Assembly: GCF_024807615.1 (NCBI RefSeq)
Contig: NZ_JANUCJ010000001.1
Location: 62,001-126,000, forward strand
DNA length: 64,000 nt
DNA from: Tsukamurella ocularis
GTDB lineage: Bacteria; Actinomycetota; Actinomycetes; Mycobacteriales; Mycobacteriaceae
Reading direction: 5' to 3'
The translations under genes and the position numbers were made by a program. Shown piece by piece: positions 1-8,467 of this stretch. Within the stretch, counting starts at the first letter, position 1; the number at the start of each line of letters is the position of its first letter. Below the pieces are notes generated by a model. It made no database searches, was not told the DNA's origin, and saw nothing but the letters and a program-made list of their open reading frames with translations.

Positions 1-223
1 CACTGAACCGCTTGAGCCGGCTCGTCTGTCCGCCGATCAGCCGCACGCGGGACTTCGGCACACCGAGGTGGGAGGCGAGCAACTCGACGGCAGCCTTGTT
101 GGCCTTCCCCTCAGTGGCCGGCTCGCGGACGAACAGGGTGAGCGCGCCGGCATCGTCGACCTCCACGGCGGGGCCCCTGCGGCTCCCCGGCTTGATCGTG
201 CAGGTCACTGTGCGCGGACTCAT
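1..223 (-). CDS. YggU/UPF0235 (DUF167) family protein, C-terminus cut by window edge
   Basis: The frame opens with ATG at 223 and runs off the left edge, so 74 residues are visible and the C-terminus is missing. The visible part carries the DUF167 signature: an N-terminal KPGS turn, then REPATEGKANKAAVELLA and the GVPKSRVRLIGGQTSRLKRF strand-helix-strand end. The family is about 75-100 residues, cytosolic, and of unknown biochemical role. The gene is divergent from the CHAP-like gene at 265 across a 41-base gap. The family assignment is strong; function is not inferred. Confidence 0.8.
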   Translation of the reverse strand, partial: MSPRTVTCTIKPGSRRGPAVEVDDAGALTLFVREPATEGKANKAAVELLASHLGVPKSRVRLIGGQTSRLKRFS

Positions 224-264
224 CGCTCCATGATCGCAGGTTCACCAATGAGTACAGTGAATTC

Positions 265-867
265 ATGGGGTTGAGGAAGGCAGGGCTCGTCGCCGCCGCG
301 GTGGTCGCCGCGCTCGTGGTACTCGCGGGCGGCGTGGTGTGGCTCTCGAGCGCCCACGAGACGCCGCTCACGAAGCACCTGCCCGCCGAGTTGAAGCCGC
401 GCGTCTACCCGGCCGTCTCGACCGCGGGCCTCGATCCTGCGCGCGTGCGGATCCTGGACAACGTCCGCCGCGAGTTCGACGCCAACCGCCCGGGCACCTA
501 CTACTCGGAGGGCGTCGAGGAGCCCTGGTGCGCCGACTTCGTCTCGACGGTGCTCCGCGATTCCGGCCTGCCGCTGCACAATCCCAACTCCGGGACCTGG
601 CGGATCCCTGGCGTGTACACGCTCACCGAGTACTTCCAGAAGGCAGGGAAGCTGGAGTCGGCGGCCGCGTACCGGCCGCAGCCTGGCGACGTGGTGCTGT
701 ACACGCCGGAGCACCCGACGATGCGCCAGCACACCAACTTCGTCGTCGCGGTGTCGGGCGACAGCGTCACCACCGTCGGCGGCAACCAGGAGGGCGGCAT
801 CAGCGCCTGGACGTACCGGCTGACGGACACCCTCGGCCTCGCCGGGTACGGGGTGCCGGCCCGATGA
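265..867 (+). CDS. Membrane-anchored CHAP-like (NlpC/P60-fold) amidase
   Basis: This 200-residue protein starts with one uncleaved signal/anchor helix (about residues 7-28), so the rest should face the cell wall. The soluble part has the CHAP arrangement: the nucleophile region PWCADFVSTVLRDSG with Cys89, a PGDVVLY strand and a downstream His156 in QHTNFVVAV. Such domains cut peptidoglycan amide bonds. No wall-binding domain is present, so the target is uncertain. The stop overlaps the next start (ATGA at 864), giving a two-gene unit with the patatin. The ATG at 265 has no strong Shine-Dalgarno and may be leaderless. Confidence 0.7.
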   Translation: MGLRKAGLVAAAVVAALVVLAGGVVWLSSAHETPLTKHLPAELKPRVYPAVSTAGLDPARVRILDNVRREFDANRPGTYYSEGVEEPWCADFVSTVLRDSGLPLHNPNSGTWRIPGVYTLTEYFQKAGKLESAAAYRPQPGDVVLYTPEHPTMRQHTNFVVAVSGDSVTTVGGNQEGGISAWTYRLTDTLGLAGYGVPAR

Positions 868-1739
868 CGGTGCTCGAGGCGCTGCGGGCGCGGCTCGCCT
901 CCGGAAGCCCTCCGGGACAACGCTCCGACGGTCTGCGGATCGCCGTGTGCATCGAGGGCGGCGGCTCGCGCTCCGCGTACTCCGCGGGAATGGCGATCGC
1001 GGTCGACGAGCTCGGCCTGCTGCCCGCCGTCGACGCGGTCTACGGCACCTCGGGCGGCGGCCTCAACGCGGCGTGGCTGGTCTCCGGCGAGGGCCGGCGA
1101 TGGTTGCCGTCGTGGGGCTGGGAGGAGGTGCTGGCCGAGCGGGTGGTGCACCCGCGGCGGGCGCTGCGCGGCGGCGTCGTGGTGGACACGCAACACCTGG
1201 TGGACCGGGTCTACTCGGACGTCACGCCGATGAACTTCGCCGCCATCCTCGCCAGCCCGATCTCGCTGCACCCCTTGGCCGTCGACGCACACACCCGTCG
1301 GGTCGCCGATCTCGCGCCCTACGTCACCGACGCCGCGACGCTGCGCACCGCACTGCGCGCGACGACCGCCCTCCCCCTGCTCGCCGGGCCGCCCGTGCGG
1401 CTCGCCGGGCGCGAGTTCCTCGACGGCGGCCTCGCCGAGAAAGTGCCGCTGGCGACCCCGATCGACCAGGGCGCCACGCACCTGCTGGTGCTGCGCACCA
1501 CCTCGGAGGACGCGGCGCCCCGCTCCTCGCGCGCGGAGCAGTGGGTGCTGGACGCCTACTTCACCGCCAGGCGGGCCGCCCCCGCGCCGGCTCCGGCCGC
1601 GCCCGGCGCCGCCGAGGTGCTGCAGGTCTGGGTTCCGTCCGGGAGCCCGGCCGTCGGCAGGCTCTCCGGCGACGGTCCGCTGATCTCCCGCGCCGTCGAG
1701 ATCGGCCGGGACGCGGCTCTCACCGCCTTGTCGTCGTGA
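864..1739 (+). CDS. Patatin-like phospholipase
   Basis: This 291-residue serine-aspartate dyad lipase has all patatin landmarks: the oxyanion loop GGGSR (residues 32-36), the nucleophile elbow GTSGG with Ser63, and the catalytic Asp187 in a DGG motif. Enzymes of this family hydrolyse acyl esters of phospholipids or acylglycerols. There is no signal peptide, so it acts inside the cell or at the inner face of the membrane. The ATG overlaps the stop of the CHAP-like gene, so translation is probably coupled. The Ala/Pro stretch near residue 240 looks like a linker. The natural substrate cannot be read from the sequence. Confidence 0.85.
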   Translation: MTVLEALRARLASGSPPGQRSDGLRIAVCIEGGGSRSAYSAGMAIAVDELGLLPAVDAVYGTSGGGLNAAWLVSGEGRRWLPSWGWEEVLAERVVHPRRALRGGVVVDTQHLVDRVYSDVTPMNFAAILASPISLHPLAVDAHTRRVADLAPYVTDAATLRTALRATTALPLLAGPPVRLAGREFLDGGLAEKVPLATPIDQGATHLLVLRTTSEDAAPRSSRAEQWVLDAYFTARRAAPAPAPAAPGAAEVLQVWVPSGSPAVGRLSGDGPLISRAVEIGRDAALTALSS

Positions 1740-1784
1740 GAATCAGCCGATTCCGCGCCGAGGATGCGCTGAGCGGATCGCGAC

Positions 1785-2201
1785 TCAGGAATCCGCCGAT
1801 TCCTCGACCGGGGTGCCCTGATGGAACATCACCGTCCACCGGTTCTCCCGGCGTCGCCACACGGTGAGCCGGCGGGTGACGCGCTCCCCCTGCACCAGAG
1901 AGTACGTGAGCAGGTAGACGGAAGCCCCCATGGCCCGCACCTGGAACTCCGCAGCCTCCCAGCCTGATTCGTCCTGCGGCGCCGTCATCCGCGCGGCGAT
2001 CGCCGCGCGGACGTGCTCGCGGCTGTACCGCCTCCCCGAGGCGCCGACCTCCCAGAAATCCTGCGCGACCGCGTCGTCGAAGTCCTGCAGCGAGCGCCAG
2101 CAGGGGCCGTGGAAGAGGGGTTCGCGGCGGCGGAGCTCCTCGAGCACCTCGCGCAACTCCGGTGCCGTGGTGCGGTCCGGTTCGTACGCCTCCTCCATCA
2201 C
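1785..2201 (-). CDS. NTF2-like (SnoaL/DUF4440-type) small protein
   Basis: This protein of 138 residues has an alpha-helical first half followed by a curved sheet (VRAMGASVYLLTYSL, then RRLTVWRRRENRWTVMFHQGTP), as in the DUF4440/SnoaL branch of the NTF2 fold. Members bind small ligands or act as isomerases; nothing here points to a specific one. It lies 16 bases downstream of dnaE2 on the same strand and may be read through from it. GTG at 2201 is immediately followed by ATG at 2198, and either could be the start. Confidence 0.7.
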   Translation of the reverse strand: MMEEAYEPDRTTAPELREVLEELRRREPLFHGPCWRSLQDFDDAVAQDFWEVGASGRRYSREHVRAAIAARMTAPQDESGWEAAEFQVRAMGASVYLLTYSLVQGERVTRRLTVWRRRENRWTVMFHQGTPVEESADS

Positions 2202-2217
2202 TTGCCCAAGGCTACCC

Positions 2218-5200
2218 TCACTGCCAGTCGCGGGACCGGGAGGGCACCGACAGGTCCATGCGCTGCAGCCGGTCGGCGACGACGGTCACGGCGCCCTCCG
2301 CGTTCTGCAGCTTCCCCCGCACCAGCAGCGCGGGTGCCGACTGCGCGAGCCGCCGGTACCGCGCCCACAGCCCCTGGCTGCACACCACGTTCACCATTCC
2401 GGTCTCGTCCTCGAGGTTGATGAAGGTGACGCCGCCCGCGGTGGCGGGGCGCTGCCGATGCGTGACGGCCCCGCCCACCAGCACGCGGTCACCGTCGGGC
2501 AGCGAGAGCAGGCGGTCGGCCCGGACGACGCCGAGCCGGTCGAGGGCGGGCCGCAGGAACTCCGTGGGGTACTTGCCGACGGTGACCGACGTAGCCCACA
2601 CGTCCGCCGCCGCGAGCTCCGTCTCGCTCATGCCCGGCAGGGTGGGCGGGGCGCCCGCGGTGGCCGTGCCCGGCAGCCGGTCCGGGCGCTCGCGGGCGGC
2701 GGCGCCGGCCTCCCACAGCGCCTGCCGCCGGTCCCGGCCGAAGCAGTCCAGCGCGCCGGAGGTGGCGAGTGCCTCCGACTGGGCGACCGTGAGTTCGACG
2801 CGGGCGGTGAGGTCGATGAGGCCGGCGTAGAGGCCGTGCGCATCCCGCTCGCCGACGATGCGCTCGGCGAGGTCGTCGCCGATGGTGCGGATCGCGGCCA
2901 GCCCGAGCCGGACCTCCATCCCCACGTTCTCCAGATTCGCCCACGGCAGGCTGCGGTTCACACACGGCCCGTGCACCGTGACGCCGTGACGCCGCGCGTC
3001 GGCGACGAGGGACTGCGGCGAGTAGAAGCCCATCGGCTGGGCCCGCAGCAGCGCGGCGCAGAAGGCCGCCGGATGGTAGAGCTTGAACCACGAGGAGTAG
3101 AAGACCAGCGACGCGAACGACTGCGAATGACTCTCGGGGAAACCGAAGTTGGCGAACGCGGCGAGCTTCTCGAAGATCCGGTCGGCCACCTCGCCCTCGA
3201 TGCCGTGCCGGTGCCGGGCACCGTCGTAGAAGCGCTGCCGCAGCTGCTCCATCTTCTCGGTGGAGCGCTTCGACCCCATGGCGCGGCGCAGCTGATCGGC
3301 CTCCGCCGGGGAGAAGCCGGCCACGTCGGTCGCGAGCTGCATGAGCTGCTCCTGGAAGAGCGGCACGCCCAGGGTGCGCTCGAGGGTCTTCCACATCGAC
3401 GGGTGCTCGACCGCCGGCTTCTCGAGCCCGTTGCGACGCCGGATGTACGGATGCACCGAGCCGCCCTGGATGGGGCCGGGCCGGATGAGGGCGACCTCCA
3501 CCACCAGGTCGTAGAAGGTCCGCGGCCTCAGGCGCGGCAGCGTGGCCATCTGCGCGCGCGACTCCACTTGAAAGACGCCTACGGAGTCGGCGCGGCAGAG
3601 CATCTCATAGACGTTCTCATCCGCGAGGTCGAGCTGCGCGAAGTCCACGTCGATGCCCTTGTGCTCGACGAGGAGGTCCTTCGCGTAATGCAGCGCGCTG
3701 AGCATGCCGAGGCCCAGCAGGTCGAACTTCACCAGACCCGCGGCGGCGCAGTCATCCTTGTCCCACTGCAACACGCTGCGGTTCTCCATGCGGGCCCACT
3801 CGGTGGGACAGACGTCGGCGATCGGACGGTCGCAGATCACCATGCCGCCGGAGTGGATGCCCAGGTGCCGCGGCAGGTCGGCGATCTGCGCGGCCAACTC
3901 GACCACCCGCTCCGGGATCCCCTCGGGTACCGGATCGTTCCGCCACCCCCAGCTGGATATCTGCTTGCTCCAGGCGTCCTGCTGCCCCTGCGAGTAACCG
4001 AGCGCCCGGGCGGTGTCGCGCACCGCGGACCGTCCGCGATAGGTGATGACGTTCGCGACCTGCGCGGCGTACTCGCGGCCGTATTTCGCGTAGACGAACT
4101 GGATCGCCTCCTCGCGGCGGTCGGACTCGATGTCCACGTCGATGTCGGGCGGGCCGTCGCGCTCGGGGGCGAGGAAGCGCTCGAAGAGCAGCTTGTTGCG
4201 CACCGGGTCCACCGCCGTGATGCCCAGCGCGAAGCAGACCGCCGAGTTGGCGGCGCTGCCGCGGCCCTGGCACAGGATGTCGCTGCGCCGGCAGAACTCG
4301 ACGATGCTGTGCACGATCAGGAAGTAGCCGGGGAAGGCGAGCGTCTCGATCACGTTCAGCTCGTGCTCGATCTGCCGGTACGCCTGCGGATTCGACTCCG
4401 GCGGGCCGTACCGGTCCAGCGCGCCCCGGCGCACCAGCTCACGCAGCCAGGTGGCCTCGGTGTGGCCCGACGGGACATCGAAAGGCGGCAGGTTCGGCGC
4501 GATCAGCTTGAGACTGAAGGCGCACTCGGCACCGAGCTCGGCGGCGGCGGCGATGGCGCCGGGATGCTCGGGCAGCAGCAGCGTCATCTCGTCGCCCGAG
4601 CGCAGGTGGGCGCCGCCCGCGGCGGGGAGCCAGCCGTCCAGCTCGTCCAGGCTGCGGCGGGCGCGGATCGCAGCAAGCGTCGACGCCAGGTGGCGCTGGC
4701 CGGGACGGGCGAAGTGCGCCCCCGTGGTGGCGACGGTGCCCACCCCCATCTGCGCCGCGACGCCTGCCAGGAGGTGGTTGCGCTCGTCGTCCTCGGGGAC
4801 GCCGTGCACGGTGAGCTCCATGCTCACTCGGCCCGCGCCGAACCGGTCGACGAGCTGCGCGAGGGCGGCGGCGGCACCGTCGGGCCCCCGGGCGGCGAGG
4901 CCGCGCCGGACCGCGCCCTTGCGACAGCCGGTGAGGATGTGCCAATGCCCGCCGGACCACTCGGCGAGACGGTCCGGGTGGAAGCGCAGCAGCCCCTTCT
5001 CCCCCGCTTCCATGTGCGCCTCCGCCATGGCGCGGGAGAGGCGGCGATACCCCTCCTGGCCGCGAGCGAGTACGAGCAGGTGCTCGCCGGACGGGTCCTC
5101 CGCGCCGGTACGTTCGGCGTCGTGCTCCAGGGACAACTCCGCCCCGAAGACGGTGGGGACGCCGAGCTCCAAGGCCGCCTCGGCGAACCGGACCACCCCG

Positions 5201-5502
5201 TAGAAGCCGTTGTGGTCGGTGACCGCAAGGGCCTTCAGGCCGAGCGCGTGCGCCTGCTCGACCATCTCCTCCGGTTGCGCGGCGCCGTCGAGGAAGCTGA
5301 AGGCGGTGTGCGCGTGCAACTCGGCGTAGGGCACCCGGGAGAGCCCCGGACCACCATCGGGCGGAACGTAGGGCTCGCGCTTGCGGGACCAGGCCGGAGA
5401 ATCGCCACCGTCGCCCGGCGGCTCCTCCGCCCGGCGCACCGGGGCCCGCCCGGAGAGCACCCGCTCCATCTCCGACCAGCTCGGCCCGTTGCTCCATCCC
5501 AC
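2218..5502 (-). CDS. dnaE2: Error-prone DNA polymerase III alpha subunit DnaE2
   Basis: This 1094-residue C-family polymerase is the catalytic part of the SOS mutasome, copying past lesions together with ImuA' and ImuB. It has an N-terminal PHP domain (AELHAHTAFSFLDG near residue 60), the palm with PDIDVD supplying catalytic aspartates, the fingers, an HhH region and an OB fold at the C-terminus. It is shorter than replicative DnaE1 and lacks its tau-binding tail, as expected for DnaE2. The GTG at 5502 gives the N-terminus MGWSNGPSWSEMERVL, which as I recall matches mycobacterial DnaE2. The upstream DNA carries a repeated octamer and a degenerate LexA-like site rather than a clean SOS box. 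imuA'-imuB lies 4 kb away on the same strand. Confidence 0.95.
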   Translation of the reverse strand: MGWSNGPSWSEMERVLSGRAPVRRAEEPPGDGGDSPAWSRKREPYVPPDGGPGLSRVPYAELHAHTAFSFLDGAAQPEEMVEQAHALGLKALAVTDHNGFYGVVRFAEAALELGVPTVFGAELSLEHDAERTGAEDPSGEHLLVLARGQEGYRRLSRAMAEAHMEAGEKGLLRFHPDRLAEWSGGHWHILTGCRKGAVRRGLAARGPDGAAAALAQLVDRFGAGRVSMELTVHGVPEDDERNHLLAGVAAQMGVGTVATTGAHFARPGQRHLASTLAAIRARRSLDELDGWLPAAGGAHLRSGDEMTLLLPEHPGAIAAAAELGAECAFSLKLIAPNLPPFDVPSGHTEATWLRELVRRGALDRYGPPESNPQAYRQIEHELNVIETLAFPGYFLIVHSIVEFCRRSDILCQGRGSAANSAVCFALGITAVDPVRNKLLFERFLAPERDGPPDIDVDIESDRREEAIQFVYAKYGREYAAQVANVITYRGRSAVRDTARALGYSQGQQDAWSKQISSWGWRNDPVPEGIPERVVELAAQIADLPRHLGIHSGGMVICDRPIADVCPTEWARMENRSVLQWDKDDCAAAGLVKFDLLGLGMLSALHYAKDLLVEHKGIDVDFAQLDLADENVYEMLCRADSVGVFQVESRAQMATLPRLRPRTFYDLVVEVALIRPGPIQGGSVHPYIRRRNGLEKPAVEHPSMWKTLERTLGVPLFQEQLMQLATDVAGFSPAEADQLRRAMGSKRSTEKMEQLRQRFYDGARHRHGIEGEVADRIFEKLAAFANFGFPESHSQSFASLVFYSSWFKLYHPAAFCAALLRAQPMGFYSPQSLVADARRHGVTVHGPCVNRSLPWANLENVGMEVRLGLAAIRTIGDDLAERIVGERDAHGLYAGLIDLTARVELTVAQSEALATSGALDCFGRDRRQALWEAGAAARERPDRLPGTATAGAPPTLPGMSETELAAADVWATSVTVGKYPTEFLRPALDRLGVVRADRLLSLPDGDRVLVGGAVTHRQRPATAGGVTFINLEDETGMVNVVCSQGLWARYRRLAQSAPALLVRGKLQNAEGAVTVVADRLQRMDLSVPSRSRDWQ

Positions 5503-5505
5503 ACC

Positions 5506-5534
5506 ACGATCATACGTTCATACGTTCATACGTT
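5506..5534. promoter_or_regulatory. Triple CATACGTT repeat and degenerate LexA-like site at dnaE2
   Basis: Three back-to-back copies of CATACGTT occupy 5511-5534 and are followed by CG. The first copy creates ACGATCATACGTTCAT (5506-5521), which matches the actinobacterial LexA consensus TCGAACnnnnGTTCGA at 9 of 12 specified positions. On the coding strand the repeats read as GAACGTAT half-sites spaced 8 bp. The site abuts the GTG start at 5502, so it would have to act over the transcription start. That it controls dnaE2 is inference from position. Confidence 0.45.
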
Positions 5535-5618
5535 CGATTCAGGGATGGACGCCGAACACCCTTGGAGCACTACTGGCGCGACTGCACTCGACACGCCCAC
5601 AGCGGGCCAGCGAGCCGA

Positions 5619-6080
5619 TCAGGCCTCGTCGACGAGGCCCGGGGTGACCTTGGAGAGCACGGCCCGCAGCGCCGTGACATCGCGCGCCGTGAGATGGTCG
5701 AAGACCAGCCGGCGCACCTCCTCGACGTGGCCACGCGCGGCACCGTCGAGCGCGGAAAAGCCCTCGTCGGTGAGCTCGGCGTAAGCGGAGCGCCCCTCCG
5801 CGTGCCGAACCAGCCAGCCCCGCTCGCCGAGCTTGCGCAGCACGTGCGACAGCCGCGAGGGCGAGGAGTTGGCGGCCTCGGCGAGCGCCGACAGCCCGAG
5901 AGTGCGGTCCGGAGCCTGGGAGAGCTGCGCGAGCACCATGAACTCGTAATGGGTGATGCCGGAGTCGGTCCGCAGTTGCGTATCCAGCTTGGCCGGCAGC
6001 CGCATCGCCACGTGGATAAGGGGCAGCCACGCCGCCATCTCCTCATCGGACAACCACCGGGTACTCCCCGCGTCCGCCAT
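5619..6080 (-). CDS. MarR-family transcriptional regulator
   Basis: This 153-residue winged-helix regulator has the MarR layout: an N-terminal dimer helix, HTH (LGLSALAEAANSSPSRLSHVLRKL), the wing with HAEGRSAYAELTDEG, and long C-terminal helices. I start it at ATG 6080 (MADAGSTRW) because GGGGG lies about 7 bases upstream; an extension to 6188 would run into the divergent promoter region. It faces the amidohydrolase gene across 91 bases and probably regulates it, itself, or both. The ligand is unknown. Confidence 0.85.
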   Translation of the reverse strand: MADAGSTRWLSDEEMAAWLPLIHVAMRLPAKLDTQLRTDSGITHYEFMVLAQLSQAPDRTLGLSALAEAANSSPSRLSHVLRKLGERGWLVRHAEGRSAYAELTDEGFSALDGAARGHVEEVRRLVFDHLTARDVTALRAVLSKVTPGLVDEA

Positions 6081-6171
6081 CACACACCCCCGAACATCAC
6101 GTCGGAGGACGAGCTTACCGGCTCCGCATTTCGGTGAACGGCGCCTCACCGACGTGGGTACATTGACCGGT

Positions 6172-7080
6172 ATGAGCAGTCCGAGCACGACGCCGGGGCC
6201 GGCCTCCGACGCGGAGATCCCCGCCTATCTGGAGGCCCTCGGCATCCCCGGTCTCGCCGACATCCACGTGCACTTCCTGCCCGAGCCGATGCTGCTCAAG
6301 GTGTGGGACTTCTTCGACCGCGCGAGCTCCGAGTACGGCCGTGAGTGGCCCATCCGGTACCGGTTCGACGAGGACACGCGACTGGAGCTGATCCGCGGCA
6401 TGGGCGTGACGGCGATCCCCGCGCTCACCTATCCGCACAAGCCCGGGATGGCGGTGTGGCTCAACGACTGGTGCGCCGAGTTCGCGCGCCGCGTGCCCGA
6501 CGGCATCCACTGCGCCACGCTCTACCCCGAGCCCGGGGTCGGCGAGTACGTCGCGCAGGCCGTCGCCGACGGGGCGCGCCTGTTCAAGATACACGTGCAG
6601 GTGGGCGTCTTCGCGCCCGACGATCCGCTGCTGGACCCCGCCTGGGAAGTGCTGTCGGCGGCGAGGATCCCGGTGGTGATCCACGCCGGATCCGGCCCCG
6701 TCGAAGGTCCGTACACGGGTCCCGACCGCGTCGGTGAGGTGCTGCGCAGGCACCCCGAGCTGACACTGGTCATCGCGCACCTCGGCATGCCCGAGTACGA
6801 CCGGTTCGCCGACCTCGCCGAGCGCTTCCCCAACGTGTACCTCGACACCACCATGGCCGCGACCGACTTCACCGAGCGCACCGCGCCGATGCCGCCCGGC
6901 TACGTCGAGCGGCTCGGCGCACTCTCCGACAAGGTGGTGCTGGGCAGCGACTTCCCCAACATCCCGTACGACTACGCACACCAGCTCTTCGGGCTCGCCC
7001 GGCTCGGCCTCGGCGACGAGTGGATGCGCAAGGTGCTGTGGCACAACGGACGCGCCCTGCTGGAGCGCGCAGGCGCCTGA
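6172..7080 (+). CDS. Amidohydrolase_2-type metal-dependent hydrolase
   Basis: This 302-residue TIM-barrel enzyme belongs to the Amidohydrolase_2 (ACMSD-like) group. Metal ligands are visible: DIHVH at residues 30-34, VIHAGSG on a middle strand, HLGMPEY, and GSDFPN with Asp260 at the end of the barrel. Family members are decarboxylases or hydrolases of aromatic or lactone substrates and act in the cytosol. It is transcribed away from the MarR gene, which suggests control by a small aromatic or similar inducer. The precise reaction cannot be told from sequence. Confidence 0.8.
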   Translation: MSSPSTTPGPASDAEIPAYLEALGIPGLADIHVHFLPEPMLLKVWDFFDRASSEYGREWPIRYRFDEDTRLELIRGMGVTAIPALTYPHKPGMAVWLNDWCAEFARRVPDGIHCATLYPEPGVGEYVAQAVADGARLFKIHVQVGVFAPDDPLLDPAWEVLSAARIPVVIHAGSGPVEGPYTGPDRVGEVLRRHPELTLVIAHLGMPEYDRFADLAERFPNVYLDTTMAATDFTERTAPMPPGYVERLGALSDKVVLGSDFPNIPYDYAHQLFGLARLGLGDEWMRKVLWHNGRALLERAGA

Positions 7081-7094
7081 GCAGGGGCCGTACG

Positions 7095-8375
7095 ATGGCC
7101 CTCATGCAGATCCGGCGCGCCGCGGTGGCGCTGTTCGTCGCGGGGACCCTCGCGGCGTGCGGCGGCGCGCCGTCGGCGCCGCGGGCCCTCTCTCTCGAGC
7201 GGTCCAAGACCGCCTTCGAGCAGGTGGGGATCGACGAGACGCGCGACGACGTGACCGCGCTGGTCTCCACCGCCACCCGCCTCGGCGCGCGGCTCGCGGC
7301 CGGCGACCCCCGGGCCGGGAGCACCGCCGTCTCGCCCTGGTCCGTCCTGAGCCTGTTGGGCATGCTTCGGGCCGGGTCGCAGGGCGAGACCGCCGCGCAG
7401 CTCGACGGTGCCGGGCTCGGCGCCGCGAAGGATCTGCCGCGGGCGATGGCGGCCCTCACCGGCCAGGTTGCGCAATGGGCGGGCGACCCGGGCACCGTGC
7501 CCGCCGGCACGCCGCCCGCGACGCCGTTGTTCCAGTCGCAGGTGGCGCTGCTGACCGCGAAGCAGCCCGAGGACCGCCGGGTGCGCGCCGAGTACCTGGA
7601 CACGCTGTCGGCCTCCTACGACACCGGCGTCTACCCCATGGACTTCGGCCTCGGCGTGGGCGAACCGCTGGGTGAGTGGGCGGCGGTGAACACCGGCAGC
7701 AGCCTCACCTCCGCGCCGCTGCGCACCGACGCCGGCACCCGCCTCGCCGCCGCAACCACCGCCTACCTCGCGGCCGCGTGGCGCTTCCCGTTCGACGCCG
7801 CCCGCACCCGGCCCGCGCCGTTCACCGCCGCCGACGGTGCCGTGCTCGACCCGCTGACCATGCGCGGCACAGTGCCCGCGCGGGTCGCCGCGGGCGAGGG
7901 CTTCTCGGCTCTTCAGCTCGACTACGGCACCACGCTCGCGCTGCAGATCGTGCTGCCCGCCCCCGGGACGCCGCTCGCCGACGCGGCGAGCGAGAGCAGG
8001 TTCACCGCGGCCAGGCTCGCGCTGGCGGGGGCACCGTCGGCCCCGCACGAGGTGAGCCTGCCGAAGTGGCGCAGCGCCACCTGGGCCGCGCTCGCGGACC
8101 CGCTCCGGGACGCCGGCCTGACGGGGCTGTTCGCGGGCCCGGGCCTGGACGGCGTGGCCCCGGGATCGCCGTGGCTGGCCGACGCCCGCGCCGCCGCCGT
8201 GCTCACCGTGGGAGAGAAGGGCACCGCCTCCGACACCGCGACCGCGGCGCCGACCCCCGAGCCGGCGCCGGGACCCGCGCCCTTCGTGGTGGACCGCGCC
8301 TTCGCGTACTCGGTGGTCGACACGGCGACGGGACTGCCCCTGATGATGGGCACGGTCAACCGCCCGGGCGGATAG
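7095..8375 (+). CDS. Lipoprotein serpin (serine protease inhibitor fold)
   Basis: This 426-residue protein begins with a lipoprotein signal ending in the lipobox LAAC (Cys22), so it should be lipid-anchored outside the membrane. The rest is a serpin: SPWSVLSLLGMLRAGSQGET (s6B/hB shutter), a VALPKW-like strand (EVSLPKW), the reactive-loop hinge VLTVGEKGTASDTATAA, and the closing FAYSVVDTATGLPLMMGTV. The hinge has the E-x-G-T plus small-residue pattern of inhibitory serpins, but the loop itself is unusually Pro-rich (APTPEPAPGPAP). The ATG at 7095 has AGGGG 8 bases upstream. It sits 14 bases after the amidohydrolase and could be co-transcribed. Serpin identity is strong; protease inhibition is inferred. 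Confidence 0.85.
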   Translation: MALMQIRRAAVALFVAGTLAACGGAPSAPRALSLERSKTAFEQVGIDETRDDVTALVSTATRLGARLAAGDPRAGSTAVSPWSVLSLLGMLRAGSQGETAAQLDGAGLGAAKDLPRAMAALTGQVAQWAGDPGTVPAGTPPATPLFQSQVALLTAKQPEDRRVRAEYLDTLSASYDTGVYPMDFGLGVGEPLGEWAAVNTGSSLTSAPLRTDAGTRLAAATTAYLAAAWRFPFDAARTRPAPFTAADGAVLDPLTMRGTVPARVAAGEGFSALQLDYGTTLALQIVLPAPGTPLADAASESRFTAARLALAGAPSAPHEVSLPKWRSATWAALADPLRDAGLTGLFAGPGLDGVAPGSPWLADARAAAVLTVGEKGTASDTATAAPTPEPAPGPAPFVVDRAFAYSVVDTATGLPLMMGTVNRPGG

Positions 8376-8467
8376 CTCACCCCAAGCCTCACATAGGTTG
8401 CGATATCAAAGAAACTCTCCCCGTTATCTTTTCACCAAAGTCTCAACTTCACGTTAAGGTTGAGGCC

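Noticed and set aside
5552-5569. An 18-base exact match (CCGAACACCCTTGGAGCA) between the dnaE2 upstream gap and the AraC gene at 40391-40408.
   Set aside because: In the AraC gene it encodes the conserved HPWS helix start. At 5552 flanking similarity stops at once, so a chance match in biased sequence is more likely than a gene remnant.
1930-5784. A 1284-codon plus-strand open frame opposite dnaE2.
   Set aside because: Long antisense frames are common in high-GC genes. The translation is His/Arg/Gly-rich with no recognisable domain, and DnaE2 is unambiguous on the other strand.
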